In this document: one piece after another, positions 1-11,282 of the stretch
Layout: each line of letters opens with the position of its first letter
Position numbering within the stretch: position 1 is the stretch's first letter
Source: Tetrapyrgos nigripes
Lineage: Eukaryota > Basidiomycota > Agaricomycetes > Agaricales > Campanellaceae
NCBI GenBank assembly: GCA_013368315.1
Contig: JAACJM010000044.1
Span: forward strand, 248,001 to 312,000
DNA: 64,000 bases
Reading direction: 5' to 3'
Notes under the pieces: model-generated
What the model was told of the DNA's origin: nothing
Database searches by the model: none
What the model saw: the letters and a program-made list of their open reading frames with translations, nothing else
Position numbers and translations under genes: made by a program

Positions 1-519
1 CTCTCGCAATACCTTCGTTGATTGTCACGACGAATCATTTGGCGCCTGGACTGCTCTTCATCTGGAGCTTGCTGTTGTCTAAAAGCCAGGGAAGTGAACA
101 GTGAACCGGAAGGATCTCAGCTTAAGTACATACCTTTCATAATAAGAAGCCTTCGCTTTGGCAAGCTTTTTCTCCCGATTTCTGTAAGAGACAGGTAATT
201 AGCGCAGCATAATGAGGCAAACCGTGAAGACCAACTCCTGATAGTATCGTTTTGCATACTCTCGCTTTGTTAACTTGCGGTGAAATTGGTGCCTTCGTTG
301 AGTAATGAGGGTGACAGCGTCAGGGTAGAGCTCAAGTAGCGGATGGTGTTTGAGAATCCACGCCCATTCCTTTGGACCACGAAGATCTGGTCCTCTGAAG
401 ACTGGAGGTTGGCTAGTACTGTAGTGGTCGACATCGTCGTTGGGATGAAGAGTCTCCATGATGTCCCATACCGCATCATCATCCGACTCTCGTTGGTTGT
501 CCGAGGGGCTGCTTGACAT
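1..519 (-). CDS. Basic protein of unknown function, 3' part beyond left edge
   Basis: Start ATG at 519. Three exons can be read on the minus strand: 519-236, 181-134 and 78 to the window edge. The two introns have GT-AG ends and phases agree (284 and 48 coding bases). The N-terminus is acidic and polar. From about residue 80 the protein turns strongly basic, with motifs such as KRYYQENREKKLAKAK and RRQMIRRDNQRRYCER, which look like a helical, nucleic-acid-binding segment. Similar Arg/Lys-rich segments are common in small Agaricomycete proteins, but I do not recognise a named domain. It sits tail-away from the TET/JBP gene on the same strand and may belong to the same mobile-gene island. C-terminus not visible. 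Confidence 0.6.
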
Positions 520-987
520 GAAGGTAGAGTCGGAGTAGAGTAAAGGTTCCTGGGTTGAACTCGGCTATGTAGTTATCGAGTTCTTCGGAGTTAGATGCGT
601 TGTGAAGCCAAGATCAACTGGGTGGAAGATCACCATTGTGTGTAGAAGATCACCATGAAATGGCTTCAAAGTTACTTGTAGGACTGTAGAATGTGTCAAA
701 CCACTATAAAATGTACCGTTGGATACTTATGAAAGTAACTAATGATGTTGTAGCTTTTTGAGGTGATAGGTAGGACAAGAGGAAAGGACATCAAAGTAGC
801 CAAAACATCAACATGATGTACATAGCAAACTTACATCAAGTCTTGACAACTTTCGAAACTGCTTCTCAACAAGTTTCTTCAACTCAACAGTATAATGGTT
901 TGCAATTATTGAAAAACTATGTTCTTTCGTCAATTGAAGAGTATAATAGTTAGCATTGGACAATATAGTACATTCAAAATAAGTAGA
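520..987. other. Intergenic, AT-rich
   Basis: No coding signal seen. It separates the partial basic-protein gene from the 3' end of the TET/JBP gene, so it should hold the upstream region of the former and the terminator of the latter. Confidence 0.5.
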
Positions 988-2993
988 CTAGTTGGATACG
1001 CATATTTTAGTTGATAGGGAGGCAAGCTCTTCTTTGGTAGGAAGAAGAGCTAGACCCATTTTCCACTGTTGCAGCCAGTCCTGCTCGGCTTTCGCTGCCT
1101 GCTCTGGGGACAGAGATTTCCGATACTCTTTAGCTGACTTGCACCCATAATCTACCCACCGAAAAAGTCCTCCTGCTGTGAATTGCGTGAAGGAGTATTG
1201 TGTTTCGTGGTCGCGAATCCTAGTGTTGAAATGCCTCAGCGTGCCTGAGGGTATGAAGATGACCGAACCAGGGGGAAAGCGAATGACAAGCTTGAGGTCG
1301 GGAAGTACTAAATGTCCTCCATGGACGGGGTTGAACTTGCTGAGAGCAAAAACTGCACACCACCCAAAAGCAAGGTTCATATGATCGATGTGGTCCAAGC
1401 AAACGGTTTTGTGGCCAAAGTTCCAGGTGCAGGCCGCGAAGACTCGACTGGCAAAGATTTGGGGAAAAGAAGGGGAATGATTTCGGAGAGTCTTAAGGTG
1501 GCTCTCATAGTATTCGTAAAGTCTTGGTGCCCAATCCTGAAATAAACCTATAGGTGGATTAACGACGCGGTGCTTGGGAGAGCTGCCAAAAACCTACCGT
1601 TAGCAAAGCCCACTAGCTGAACAAAAGCCCAGTGGTTGATCAGTCTGTTCAATACAGCCCGATTCTTATCATTATGTGCAAACGCTTGGGGATACTAAAT
1701 GACGGGGACCTCAGAGTCAGGCCTCAAGAACAACGTAGAGGACTTACGGTTTGACCACCTCCATATGAGCCTCCGTCCGTCAGTGAAGGAAAGCTGCTGC
1801 GACGACCATCTCGTTCTCTGACGGTGAAGGATGCCTTACGTCGCTCATTGATGATGGCCTGAGTCGCCGCAGGAACAACATCTGACTGCCAAGTCGGATC
1901 GTTACGAGGTTGTCCTCCCAGGAAGGCACAGAGCGTGCCGTTTGCATCAAAGATGGTGGTGGGTGTACTGACCAAAGTGGAGGGTAAGCAAAGTAAACGA
2001 AACAGAGGTTGAAGAGACTCACTGGCCATCCCACTTTACCTCCTCATAGTTGTACTTGGAGCCTGGGCCAACCAAGTCGTTCAACCAAAACACCTTCTCT
2101 GTCTTCCCTCGCTTCTGCTTCCCTTGCTTCTCCGCCTTCCCTTGCTTCTCCGCCTTCCCTTGCTTCTCCGCCTTCCCTTGCTTCTCCACCTTCCCTTGCT
2201 TCTCTGCCTTCCCTTGCTTCTCCGCCTTCCCTTGCTTCTCCGCCTTCTCTGCCTTCCCTTGCTTCTGGCCTCGGTTAGGTTTTCCAGTATATCCGGTAGA
2301 GGTGACTGGAGCGTTATTGATCACTGTGAAGGTCTCGCAAGTACGCACATCCCGTGTCTGTCTGCTGACGTTATTGGGATTACATGAGCGTTTTTGACTG
2401 GCGTCAGTTTCCTTCTCTTGCTCACGCTGATGCTTATGACGAGCCTTTGACTGAGCCCTGTCATGGGCTTTCTGAGCATCAGTTTTCGGCTGCTTGTCCA
2501 GCTTGGTAACGGGTATGAGGTCAATGGCAGGAGAAGAGTCAGGTGGTGGTAACGGTTTTAGCGAGAGTTGGAGACTTGAAAACGGTGGTGTAGTTGGTGG
2601 GGTGAGGTTGGGAGTGGGAGGAACTGACGTTAGAGGAGACATTGAGATGGGAGAGTTGGCACGAGGCGGGGCATCAAGATCATCGTTGAGACCTTCGGAG
2701 AAGACAGCATTGAGGATCAATGAGTGTAGACAGCAGTCATCATTGGTGACAATAGAATACTGTGCCCCATGTAAAAGTAGGCCTGTGAACACGTTAACAG
2801 ATGCAGATCCGAGAGTCGGGCTCAGGTTGCAAATTGACATCATGAGCATCATGCAGTGTATTCCCGGTGCGTCGAGTATGCCTGTGCACGTGCTTTCTGA
2901 TGCCAACTCGCAAACCTAGGGTAGGGGACGCTAGTATACGAAGAGCTTACCTGAAGGACTTGGAATCTTGAGGGGTTTTACGTGTATCTTCAT
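988..2993 (-). CDS. TET/JBP-type 2-oxoglutarate/Fe(II) dioxygenase of basidiomycetes
   Basis: Five exons are predicted: 2993-2951, 2896-2023, 1967-1748, 1694-1598 and 1547-988. Phases are consistent throughout and give 597 residues. The N-terminal 300 residues are disordered and Lys-rich, with repeated GKAEKQ units. The C-terminal half has the hallmarks of the fungal TET/JBP-like family: a DGGSYGGGQ turn, FAACTWNFGHKT, the iron-binding HxD inside DHIDHMN, GGHLVLPDLKL, FPPGS, a distal histidine in LRHFN and the closing TQFTAGGLFRW. Members oxidise 5-methylpyrimidines in DNA; the family is expanded in basidiomycetes and often lies beside KDZ transposons (family knowledge). The Fe-binding His/Asp/His residues look present, so activity is possible. 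Start ATG at 2993 chosen because it restores frame through the acceptor at 2897. Substrate and activity are inference. Confidence 0.85.
2112..2262 (-). repeat. 18-bp tandem repeat coding for GKAEKQ units
   Basis: About eight near-identical 18-base units (plus strand: ttctccgccttcccttgc) lie inside exon 2 of the TET/JBP gene. They encode a charged Gly-Lys-Ala-Glu-Lys-Gln repeat. Unit number probably varies between strains. Confidence 0.9.
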
Positions 2994-3417
2994 GGATGTT
3001 GAGATGTGGGATTACGGTGAAGGTTGACTGTTGAGTATGTAACAGCCATGTGATCAAGTGATAGCGTGACTGGACGCGTTTCTAGAACGCGTCGATAATC
3101 ATTTTAGTGGCATCGGAGATCTCTCCGAATTGGTTTCTCCCATTCACCCATGAATAGCTCTCGAACCTACTATGTGACAGTTTGTACCTCTGACCATTGT
3201 GATAGACGGCAGAAACCCATTCCAAGAGGAGTAGTTTCTTCAATGTGAGTCTTATTATTTTGTGTACTATCTTTCTGGTATTCAGTAGCAGTATAGGGCC
3301 TGGCAACCTGGTGGTAGAAACAAAGTTCTGCCTTTCATCATCTCTTTTGCTTGTACAACCCGACAGGAGGCAGACAATATCAGCACTATCTTAAATACCT
3401 GGATCTCTCATTACCAT

Positions 3418-4356
3418 ATGCTAACTGTCCCTGAGATGGCAGAGAGACTTCGGGAGGATGAGGATGTTGTGGAGCTTGCAGCTAATCTGGAGAGCAAGCA
3501 TGAGTGGTTTTGGGTTGTCAAGCTGGGTTGGAATGTTGGTATCTTTTTGACAGCATACGTGAAATATCACTATCGTGATACTAATGCGAGTTTGCTAATT
3601 GTTTGCTGCAGCCTGGATGCTTGGCAAAGCTTGAACGAGTCTGGAGAAGATAGCTACCGACTGGCTTATGCGTGCAAAGGCTTCATTGACGCAATCCTCA
3701 CATACATCGATTGCAGACTGAACAATCCCCACTATACATATGACCCGTTACATGATCTTGAGGGTGCTGTAGAGGTTTGTGAGACTTTCTTTCCACCACC
3801 AGTTTTGCCAGCATCCCCTCGAACTCCGTCTCGTCAACCTGTGGCTCCCAGAACGCCTACTACGCCAATCAATAATCGCGCTCGTGCTGGAACTCCCGTC
3901 GTCGTAGCAAGCACGCCGTTCCACTCAACTCCTCGTACCGGTCGTGCAGAAACTCTCGCTCAGCCCCTCACGCCTCCTTGTTCTCAACGACTCTCACCAC
4001 TAGTGTCTCAGTCTCCCTGTCATGTGAGCATCACTATCAACAACTCCCAATCTCAGGATCCAGGTAAGTTTTCGGGTGATCTTTAAGAAATAAGGGTCTG
4101 ATGGAACCATGCAGATACCCCAATGCGAAGGTCGGCGGAGTTGGGCCTTTCTTCTACCCCTGCACGCACGGCTACTCAGACCCTTCCTCACTGGCCGAAA
4201 CTTTACTGTCAAACCCATGGAATTGACAGTAGAATAGTGAAGAGTATTTGGGGTGAAGTGGATGGACAAGCAGAGTTCGTTGAAAAGCTACAGAGTCAGG
4301 CTGGAGTAGATGCAGGACAGGCTGGTTTCTTGTGGACAATGCTTGAGGAGATGTAA
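3418..4356 (+). CDS. Unknown protein, Pro/Thr-rich middle, two exons
   Basis: Exons 3418-4063 and 4115-4356 join in phase (646 + 242 bases, 295 residues) across a GTAAGT...CAG intron. The first 120 residues are folded-looking and mixed charge with several Trp/Tyr/Cys. Residues 125-200 are rich in Pro, Thr, Ser and Arg with repeated TPR/SPRTPS patterns. The C-terminus (SIWGEVDGQAEFVEKL) is again compact. A stretch from 3539 to 3611 resembles an intron but is also open in frame; removing it breaks phase, so I kept it as coding. No family recognised. Located between TET/JBP and HMG/AT-hook genes. Confidence 0.5.
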
Positions 4357-4500
4357 CTCATAGATAGGCAAAAATGATTTTGATATTTCCGAGATTTAGT
4401 GCTAGATACATGTGCGTTGTGGTGACCAAGATTTGTTTAGCCGGTGGCTGGGATCTAGCCAGCCCTACGAAAACAAGACCTCCCGTTTGCCCTTTGAGCT

Positions 4501-6182
4501 ATGACTGCTAGGAAAGCACGGTTGAAGGCCGACAGCTTTGAGCGTCTTCTGGCCAAGGCTCGCAAGAACGGACTCTCCACCAGGAAGGCATGGCACTACA
4601 CGAAACCGCATAAATGTAATCCCAAAAGCAATGAGGAGAAGGCCATCGAGAAAGCAGCACGCGACGCAAAGAAGAAGACATATTCCGAACGGTTGCAAGA
4701 GTGTATGGGCCAGGTGTACAGGATGGCTGAGGGTCTGGCTGAAGAGTTTGGGAAGCACGATGCCGGGTACTACTACACTGAAATCATGCAGGTCCATCGT
4801 CTCACAGAAAAGAAGAAGGACCCGAACGCATTCCAGGCTTTTGTCAGTATGCGAGTGGAGGAAATCAATAAAGGTGTGTCTTACCATGTTTACAAAGGCC
4901 CAACATCGTGACGAGAAGTTTTCCAGACATACCAGAGGGCGAGAACCGGCGAAAGGTAGGGGAATGCATTACCGACATTGCCAAGGAGTGGAACGAGTTG
5001 TCGACTGAGGAGAAAAAGGAGAGGACTGCTGATGCCCTGGCCTCTCATAACACGCCGTTGGCAGTGTTTCACGACACACGGAGTACACTTGAAGAGGTGA
5101 AGTTGGTGGTATGTGATCTGTTAAATCTGTAGAATATTTACTCATACCATTCCAGCTTCAAAGGCTCAATTCACGTACAGGATGTGAAGCCTTGCTTATC
5201 GCTGTCCGTTCAAACTCGGGTCACTACAACCCAGCTGACTCTTGGGGTACTAGCCCACGCGTACTGGAATTCTTCAACATTTCATACAGGGAACAGACAG
5301 ACAAAATGGCTCACCGTTTGGAGGGTTACTGTGTTTCGGGCTTGGAGGGTGTGGCTCACAATTACCAGCGCGAGTTATCAGGAATGAAGAGTGGAGTGGT
5401 CAACCTGATATTGTCAAAATTGAGTGAGTGTTAATATAGATAATGAAGACTTGTGACTCACTGTAACATCAGAGGAGGCGGGAGGCAAGACCAAGATCTC
5501 CAGGATGTTCTACTCAAACTTTGATGAGCACATCACGGCGAGATACGGTATCATCATCAAGGGATGGCCATTGAACCGGTTCTGCAGCCCCAGTGACTTA
5601 AATACCCGCTCTGAAGTCGATATCCTTCGAAACGCCTGGGAGAACAATACGTGCACCTTCTACAAGATGACAGAGACTGAGTGGAAGGAGTGGGAGAAGA
5701 AGAGGTTTGAGGAAAAGGTTGCAGAGAGTAGCGCTCAAACCACGCCAGGCGATGTGCATGACACTGGTTCGGAACCTCCTCCCAACAACGACGCAGGTTG
5801 TGAGCCCGCTAGACCATCAGGATCCTCTCCAGGCGCAACCTCAACATCCCCTCCCGAGGACGCACCGGCATCTTCTGCCAACGGGCCCGAGCCTTTGCCA
5901 TCATGCCAGCAAGTCTTGACCCAGCAAACTCCTCTCCAGCAGATCCAACCCCCTGCCCTGCCGGTAGACCAGTCCCAACCAAAACGACGTGGAAGAAAAC
6001 CAAAGGAGGGCGGACAGGTTGCAAATGCGACCTTTGTTAATAGTAGTGCGATCATTGGGGCGAATGGCGAAGTGACTATGAATGTGCCTAAGAGAAAGAC
6101 GCGGAAGGATAAGGGCGAGGCAAGGAAGAAGCAGAGGACATCTACAGGGGAGGAAGGTCTTACAGTGTCGAGACCAACATAA
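4501..6182 (+). CDS. HMG-box-like and AT-hook DNA-binding protein
   Basis: Four exons: 4501-4873, 4927-5108, 5156-5423 and 5473-6182, phases consistent, 510 residues. Around residues 105-165 there is an HMG-box-like segment (NAFQAFVSMRVEEIN, then RRKVGECITDIAKEWNEL and STEEKKE), the usual pattern of a DNA-bending HMG fold. The C-terminal third is Pro/Ser-rich and contains an AT-hook core (RGRKP near KRRGRKPKEGG), followed by a basic nuclear-localisation-like tail (KRKTRKDKGEARKKQR). Inferred role: nuclear DNA-binding protein. Adjacent to the TET/JBP gene, in keeping with a mobile epigenetic gene set, but a direct functional link is not shown. HMG assignment is by eye. Confidence 0.6.
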
Positions 6183-7173
6183 GCGTTCCATACATATGTG
6201 TACATATTGGAAAAGACCGTTGTAATGAGTTCTTGCTGATGGCAGGTCGCATTGGATCAACAGCAACAAGTTAGGGGCTTCAACTTGGTGATACGACAGT
6301 GGGACTCTAAGCGAGAGACAATGACAAGAAGAATAACGACGTTCGGTAATCCGAAGTGCAGAGATGTTGATATATTGATGGGACAGTGGGAGGGCGGGAC
6401 GGAATAAGCGAGGGACGATGGCGGTGGTGTTGATGATGACGGTCGGGAAGGAAGAAGTGCTGACAGGTCGGTGATCACGCTGGTTGATGGTCTCGGGAGA
6501 GAGTTGCCGGTGATGACGTACCTCAGAACATCGGACATGTATCCGCTGGTACTTCCGAGGAACCATCTGGACTCCTACCTTAAAGGGAGACTGGATCTAC
6601 CTTCCTTAATGGTAGAAATTGGGTGTTTACTGGCAGAAATCCTGCCAGGTAGTGGAGAACAACGACTTTGATTGCAGGATATTTGGATCAACCCCGGGTG
6701 CATATCATTTATATTGGTTACCAGATGTAAGATGTACAGGTGACAATATAGACGAGGAAGAGACCTCAGTGCCATAAATGGAAACACCGACATAGTGTCG
6801 AGAGTGTATCTGTGGGCGTTGATCAGCCAGTATTTGATGAACGGATTTTAACCGAGGGAATGACACAACTAGGTTAAGCGAGTGTCGGGAGTGTGTCGGT
6901 GGTCGTTGATCAAGCTAAAATGGTAAGTGAGATTGGGGCTCCCCAGCTGAGGTTTTGACAAGGGTTGAAGTTGTGGTGGTACAAGTAGACATTGGAGTTT
7001 ATTTTCATTGGTCAGTGTATTTTTAAGCGAGGGAGGGTGACTGTGACATGCAGACACCAGGGCTAATACTCGAGGAGATCCATAGTAATGTATTTACTGC
7101 ATTTATAATGTGCAGAAGAGAAGCCAATGGTCTGCCGCGCCATGCCGATCCCCCAAATTGCCAAACCAGCCCC
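6183..7173. other. Intergenic, no gene seen
   Basis: Contains only overlapping short open frames without family resemblance. Two imperfect copies of a roughly 30-base motif (gttgatca-containing) occur near 6798-6828 and 6885-6917. No function assigned. Confidence 0.4.
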
Positions 7174-8521
7174 CTACCCACCCAATGGGCCCAGAAACCC
7201 AGCCCGTAACAGGTTATCCCACTGAGCTGCCCATAATGGAAAACCTCCACCCATAACCACATTCCGGCTATGGGCAAGGTCCCACCTGTAACTGGTTACC
7301 CGTACGACATCGCCTCGAAAGTCCTCAGTCCTATTGAATAACATCTCACTCGTATTCCTCGAATCCCACAAAGGCTATTCTGGTAAAATCGAAGTAGGAT
7401 CAAACTTATCATTCGGGTTCGAATCCTTCGAAGTTGCAAACGCCAACAAGCTTTCGGAGAATGCTTTTGGAAGGCGGGGTTTTGGAAAAGGGGAGGAGAA
7501 GGTCTGCTGAGTCTACGAGATTAGAATACAGTGAGTGATGTTGAGCATTAGTCAAAGTTCAACAGCAGAAGAGGCAAGTGGCTCGGGAACGGTGACTTGA
7601 TTCATACTCACGAAGTGAACGAGTAGAACAGATCATCTCCATGGAGGGCAGGAGGGATGGCGAACCGGCCCTTCATACATGAAATGATTCAGACATTATT
7701 GGTATAAAGATTCGATTAAAAGAAGCTACTCACCTTGTACGATCCATTGGGCTTAGCCTCTATAAGGAAATACGGCGGGCAAATGAACATCGCTTCGTAC
7801 AATATGAGCTATTCTCTAGTCAATGATCAAGACAAAATGTGAGGGGGACTTACATTCCCCGTAAATCTGTGCAGCTGCATCGAACACAGACAATGCAGGA
7901 TTTGCGTTTGCGTACAGTGCCACAGCCTCCGAAGCCATATCCTCCTCCAATGTAGGGAACAAATTCATTACAAAATCTTTGACGTCGGTAGCGTACTTGA
8001 GAACTTTGTTCACCAGACAGTAGGCTTGGGAACGAACTAACCTTATTAATCCTCCCTTCCTTCATCAACTGCGTAGGTCTCCGAGTAATGAGCTTGCCAT
8101 TGACCACAGGGGAGTACATAAACGTTCCAAAGAACCCTTCAGCAGGGACTTGATTATTCACTGCAGACAAGACATCGAAATCAGCTTCGCGGAGGCAGGT
8201 TATGGTGTCGGTTGCGTCTGAGCAGCTAAGAGTGAGAGAAAGAGAGGGAAGGGAAGCTTTGATTAATATCTGCATATCGTGATGTTTTCTGGGGAGAGGG
8301 GGAAAGACGGACTTACTTTGTTTGAGAGACGACCTCGGTGTAGATTGCCTACCATACCATCCCAATCAATAAACATCGTAAGACTCAAAAAGCTGAACAC
8401 TCACCTCAGGTATCTCATCATTCCACTCATAAACCGGAGGCAAGTAGATTGAACTCAACATTGCATTGTGGAATAGAGGAGGAGTTGTTTTGCCGTCGTT
8501 TGCGATGAGGTGGTTGGGTAC
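7174..8521 (-). pseudogene. Carboxylesterase type B, 3' half, separated by Copia insertion
   Basis: Continues the esterase reading after the retrotransposon. Exons read SVPNHLIANDGKTTPPLF, YTEVVSQT, CSDATDTITCLREADFDV, MKEGRINK, YATDVKDFVMNLFPTLEED, GRFAIPPALHGDDLFYSF and a C-terminal WDSRNTSEMLFNRTE block typical of the family. The histidine in ALHGDD aligns with the catalytic His region. Damage: one base missing near 7463-7468, just before the FSESLL block, and a TAG at 7375-7377 where the family usually has Trp (PEWPLW). So the gene was also decaying outside the insertion, or decayed after it. Confidence 0.8.
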
Positions 8522-8889
8522 TGTTAAGCAAGCATGGTACGGTCCTGTACACTACTAAACGCAGTGGCAACTACGCAACTTACCTGTGGATAGAGAATAG
8601 CTTGTAAGGCTTGTAAGAGGCTTATTGAGCAATGAGAGTTAAGTATAAAACTTGTTATTTGGAGGACTATCTACGAGTCCTTATATACCTTTGAGGAGGT
8701 ACAAATACATGTAAACTAATACTAGAGTAACAATAAGATTCTATTGTACTTGATAGCACAATGCTAGTTACGTACACTATTGTTGTACTACATTTATTGT
8801 CTATATAATCTTATTGTTCTATTTATAACTACTACTATTGTTCTACATAGATGACGTTGATGGCTGCAACTGAATGCGCCAATTCAACA
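8522..8889 (-). repeat. 3' LTR of the Copia element
   Basis: Begins TGTTAAGCA and ends AATTCAACA on the plus strand (inverted TGTTgaatt...taACA in element orientation). 368 bp; four transition differences from the 5' LTR at 15282-15649, two of them at CpG sites. Confidence 0.97.
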
Positions 8890-8898
8890 CTCCCCCTT
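8890..8898 (-). other. Polypurine tract
   Basis: Minus-strand AAGGGGGAG directly abuts the 3' LTR, the expected site of plus-strand priming. Confidence 0.85.
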
Positions 8899-9005
8899 GC
8901 TAAGCAGCACGGTAGTGCGTGTAAGCATAGGTAGGCGCTGTAAGCAGCCATGGAAGGAAGGGATCCAGTGCCTCGATATTTTTGATGCGATTTATAGGAC
9001 TTTCT

Positions 9006-10826
9006 TCAATTATAAAATCGAAGTCCTAATTGTTTCCTGAACTTCTCAAACTTTACTCGATCTAGAGCTTTAGTGAGTAGATCTGCAGGGTTATTGCTTC
9101 CTTCAATGAAGAATAACTTGACTGTCTCGTTGATGACTTTTTCTCGAACAAAATGATATCGAATATCAATGTGCTTGGTTCGCTTATCCATGACAGGGTT
9201 TGATGCAATAAAAATTGATCCCTGATTGTCACTGTAAATTGGAATAGCGTGGAGAGGATATTCGATCTCACTGAGAAGAGTCTTGAACCAGCATACTTGT
9301 TGACTGCAGTCACTAAGTGCCATGTATTCAGCTTCAGTCGAAGATAGGGCAACGGTTTTTTGTTGTCTAGATGTCCAGCTAAATGGTGCTTGGGCTAATT
9401 GTAGAAAGAAGCCAGTTTGAGATTTGCGACATCCAGGATCTGATCCCCAATTGGAGTCTGTATAGGCTGATAAGCCTTCTCCCCCTCTACCGTTGTATAC
9501 AAGAGCATATTTTCTAGTGCCAATGAGGTAATGGCAAATGTCTTTCGCCTTATTGTAGTGTTCTTGTGAGGGGTTTGCAGCAAATTGCACAAGTTTTGTG
9601 ACAGCAAAGGAAATATCAGGACATGTTCCTAACATTAAGTAGAGTAAGGATCCGATTATTTCCTGATAACTTTGACGAAGAGTATAGTTGACAGGAGCGT
9701 CTTTTGGAAGAGGAAGAGGGTGATAATTGGCGGGTAATGGAGTAGCAGAAACTTTTGCGTTTTGCATTCCATATGTCTCTAGGATTTTATCCAGATAAGC
9801 GCACTGGTCTAAAGAGACCTTGCTGCCTTTCCTGGTAATTCTCATCCTAAGGAATTCTTTGGCATCACCGAGATCCCTACATTCCCATCTCTTCATAAAG
9901 TTTCCTTTGAGTCGTAAGACTAAGGTTTTGTTAGCTCCACAGAATAGAGCGTCATCCACATAGACTATGGCAATAACGATAGAATTTTCAATAAGATCAT
10001 TGTTGGCGTCATAGCGTTTGTGAATGAAGATTCCGGCATCGGAAATGATTCGTTTAAAACCAAGTTCCGCCATGGACTTATCAAGACTTTTCCACCATGC
10101 AAGTCCTGCTTGTTTGAGTCCGTAAAGAGCACGAAGAAGCCGGACGACTTTATGCTCTTGTCCCTTTTCTTTAAAGGCTTCTGGTTGTTCCATATAGATC
10201 TCTTCATCAAGTAAGCCATATAAATAGGCTGATCGGACGTCGACACCAGACACGTGCCAACCCTTAAGTGCAGCTAAAGCGAAGATTAAGCGCACAGTCT
10301 CGAATCGAACAACAGGCGAATATACTTGATCAAAGTCTATGCCTTCGATCTGTGAAAAACCTTTTGCAACGAGTCTTGCCTTTTTACGACCATCAGACTT
10401 GATGTCGAAGACCCATCGGTTTTTGATGACTTTCCTATCTGTAGGTCTTTCGACCAATTCATAGGTGTCGCGCTTGCGAAGAGCCTCTAGTTCTTCGCGG
10501 CAAGCGACTTTCCATTCCTCCTGCACATCTTTAGGTAAGAGTGCAATATCTTTGAATGTCCATTCGCGAATATTACGGACATTCGGTTGATTCCCATCAT
10601 TCTTTGAAGTAACTTTCTGAATAAGCAAGTGGGAATCGATTTCTCCAGGAGCAACTGCCTGCATAAGCAAGAAGTTTATAGATACTCCCCCTTCCCGGCA
10701 TGGTTCTGCCATATGTTCTGATTCAGGGCGTGCAGAGTCATCACTCTCGGCTTGCTGCTCCCCCTGGGGTGCGCTTCCGGATGCAGAACTAGGTCCGGGA
10801 ACCTGTTGCTCTGCAGCTTGTTGACA
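9006..10826 (-). CDS. pol: Copia reverse transcriptase and RNase H region
   Basis: Open from the third in-frame TGA (10827-10829) to the terminal TGA at 9006-9008. An ATG lies at 10712. Motifs: Copia RT start (REWTFKDIALLPKDVQEEWK), VARLVAKGF-like KKARLVAKGFSQ, DVRSAYLYG, the catalytic YVDD around residue 250 of the ATG-initiated part, then RNase H with TDSNWGSDP, SSTEAEYMAL and a terminal KHIDIRYHFVRE block. All catalytic motifs look present. Would need readthrough of upstream TGA codons to be made as part of the polyprotein. Confidence 0.95.
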   Translation of the reverse strand, partial: CQQAAEQQVPGPSSASGSAPQGEQQAESDDSARPESEHMAEPCREGGVSINFLLMQAVAPGEIDSHLLIQKVTSKNDGNQPNVRNIREWTFKDIALLPKDVQEEWKVACREELEALRKRDTYELVERPTDRKVIKNRWVFDIKSDGRKKARLVAKGFSQIEGIDFDQVYSPVVRFETVRLIFALAALKGWHVSGVDVRSAYLYGLLDEEIYMEQPEAFKEKGQEHKVVRLLRALYGLKQAGLAWWKSLDKSMAELGFKRIISDAGIFIHKRYDANNDLIENSIVIAIVYVDDALFCGANKTLVLRLKGNFMKRWECRDLGDAKEFLRMRITRKGSKVSLDQCAYLDKILETYGMQNAKVSATPLPANYHPLPLPKDAPVNYTLRQSYQEIIGSLLYLMLGTCPDISFAVTKLVQFAANPSQEHYNKAKDICHYLIGTRKYALVYNGRGGEGLSAYTDSNWGSDPGCRKSQTGFFLQLAQAPFSWTSRQQKTVALSSTEAEYMALSDCSQQVCWFKTLLSEIEYPLHAIPIYSDNQGSIFIASNPVMDKRTKHIDIRYHFVREKVINETVKLFFIEGSNNPADLLTKALDRVKFEKFRKQLGLRFYN

Positions 10827-11282
10827 TCAGTGTTCTCTCCGAGCGTCTCTCTCTGCTTTAGCTTTTGCTTCCGCCCTTTTATCAGCTGCGATTTGAGGTT
10901 CAAGATCGCGTGTAACTTGTACGGGGTGTTTATCTCCGTACCGTTTGTTTGGTTCACTAACACGCTCGCTTCGACATGTTGGTTCTCCGTAATCCCGTCT
11001 TGGTCTAGTGACTTTTCGAGGTGCCTCAGGATGTGGTGTCTCCCTTGGAGGTGGTGTTATAGGCCTTCTTGATTCTAAGTCACTATCCGGGGACGAAGGC
11101 GGTGGATCCTGTTCAGGTTCATCGTCACGAAGCTGATCAGGTCTCCTTATGGAAGGGATGCGAGGAGGACAATGATCAAAATCTTCATCATCATCGTCAG
11201 GGATTGGTTGTGGTAGAGGAGTGTCATCGCTTTGCGACGACTCAATAGGAAGTTGTTTCGAACCACGAGATTGAGTTTTACA
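10827..11282 (-). CDS. pol: Copia pol linker between integrase and RT
   Basis: Same reading frame as the flanking pol segments, bounded by TGA codons at 11283-11285 and 10827-10829. Encodes a hydrophilic, Asp/Pro/Arg-rich linker typical of the region between integrase and RT in Copia elements. No frameshift in it. Confidence 0.75.
   Translation of the reverse strand, partial: CKTQSRGSKQLPIESSQSDDTPLPQPIPDDDDEDFDHCPPRIPSIRRPDQLRDDEPEQDPPPSSPDSDLESRRPITPPPRETPHPEAPRKVTRPRRDYGEPTCRSERVSEPNKRYGDKHPVQVTRDLEPQIAADKRAEAKAKAERDARREH

Noticed and set aside
2009..2397. Plus-strand frames rich in Pro/Ser/Leu over the 18-bp repeats
   Set aside because: They are the antisense of the GKAEKQ repeat in the TET/JBP gene; no start context or family match.
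3539..3611. Intron in the 3418-4356 gene
   Set aside because: Good GT...CAG look, but removing it breaks the reading frame, whereas the sequence is open without splicing.
7408..7425. GGGTTCGAATCC, a perfect tRNA B-box
   Set aside because: It lies in the C-terminal coding region of the broken esterase (SNPND segment on the minus strand) and no tRNA cloverleaf could be built around it.
9006..10712. RT region as an independent gene starting at 10712
   Set aside because: The same frame is open upstream to the TGA at 10827 and beyond, and the element structure demands a gag-pol polyprotein.
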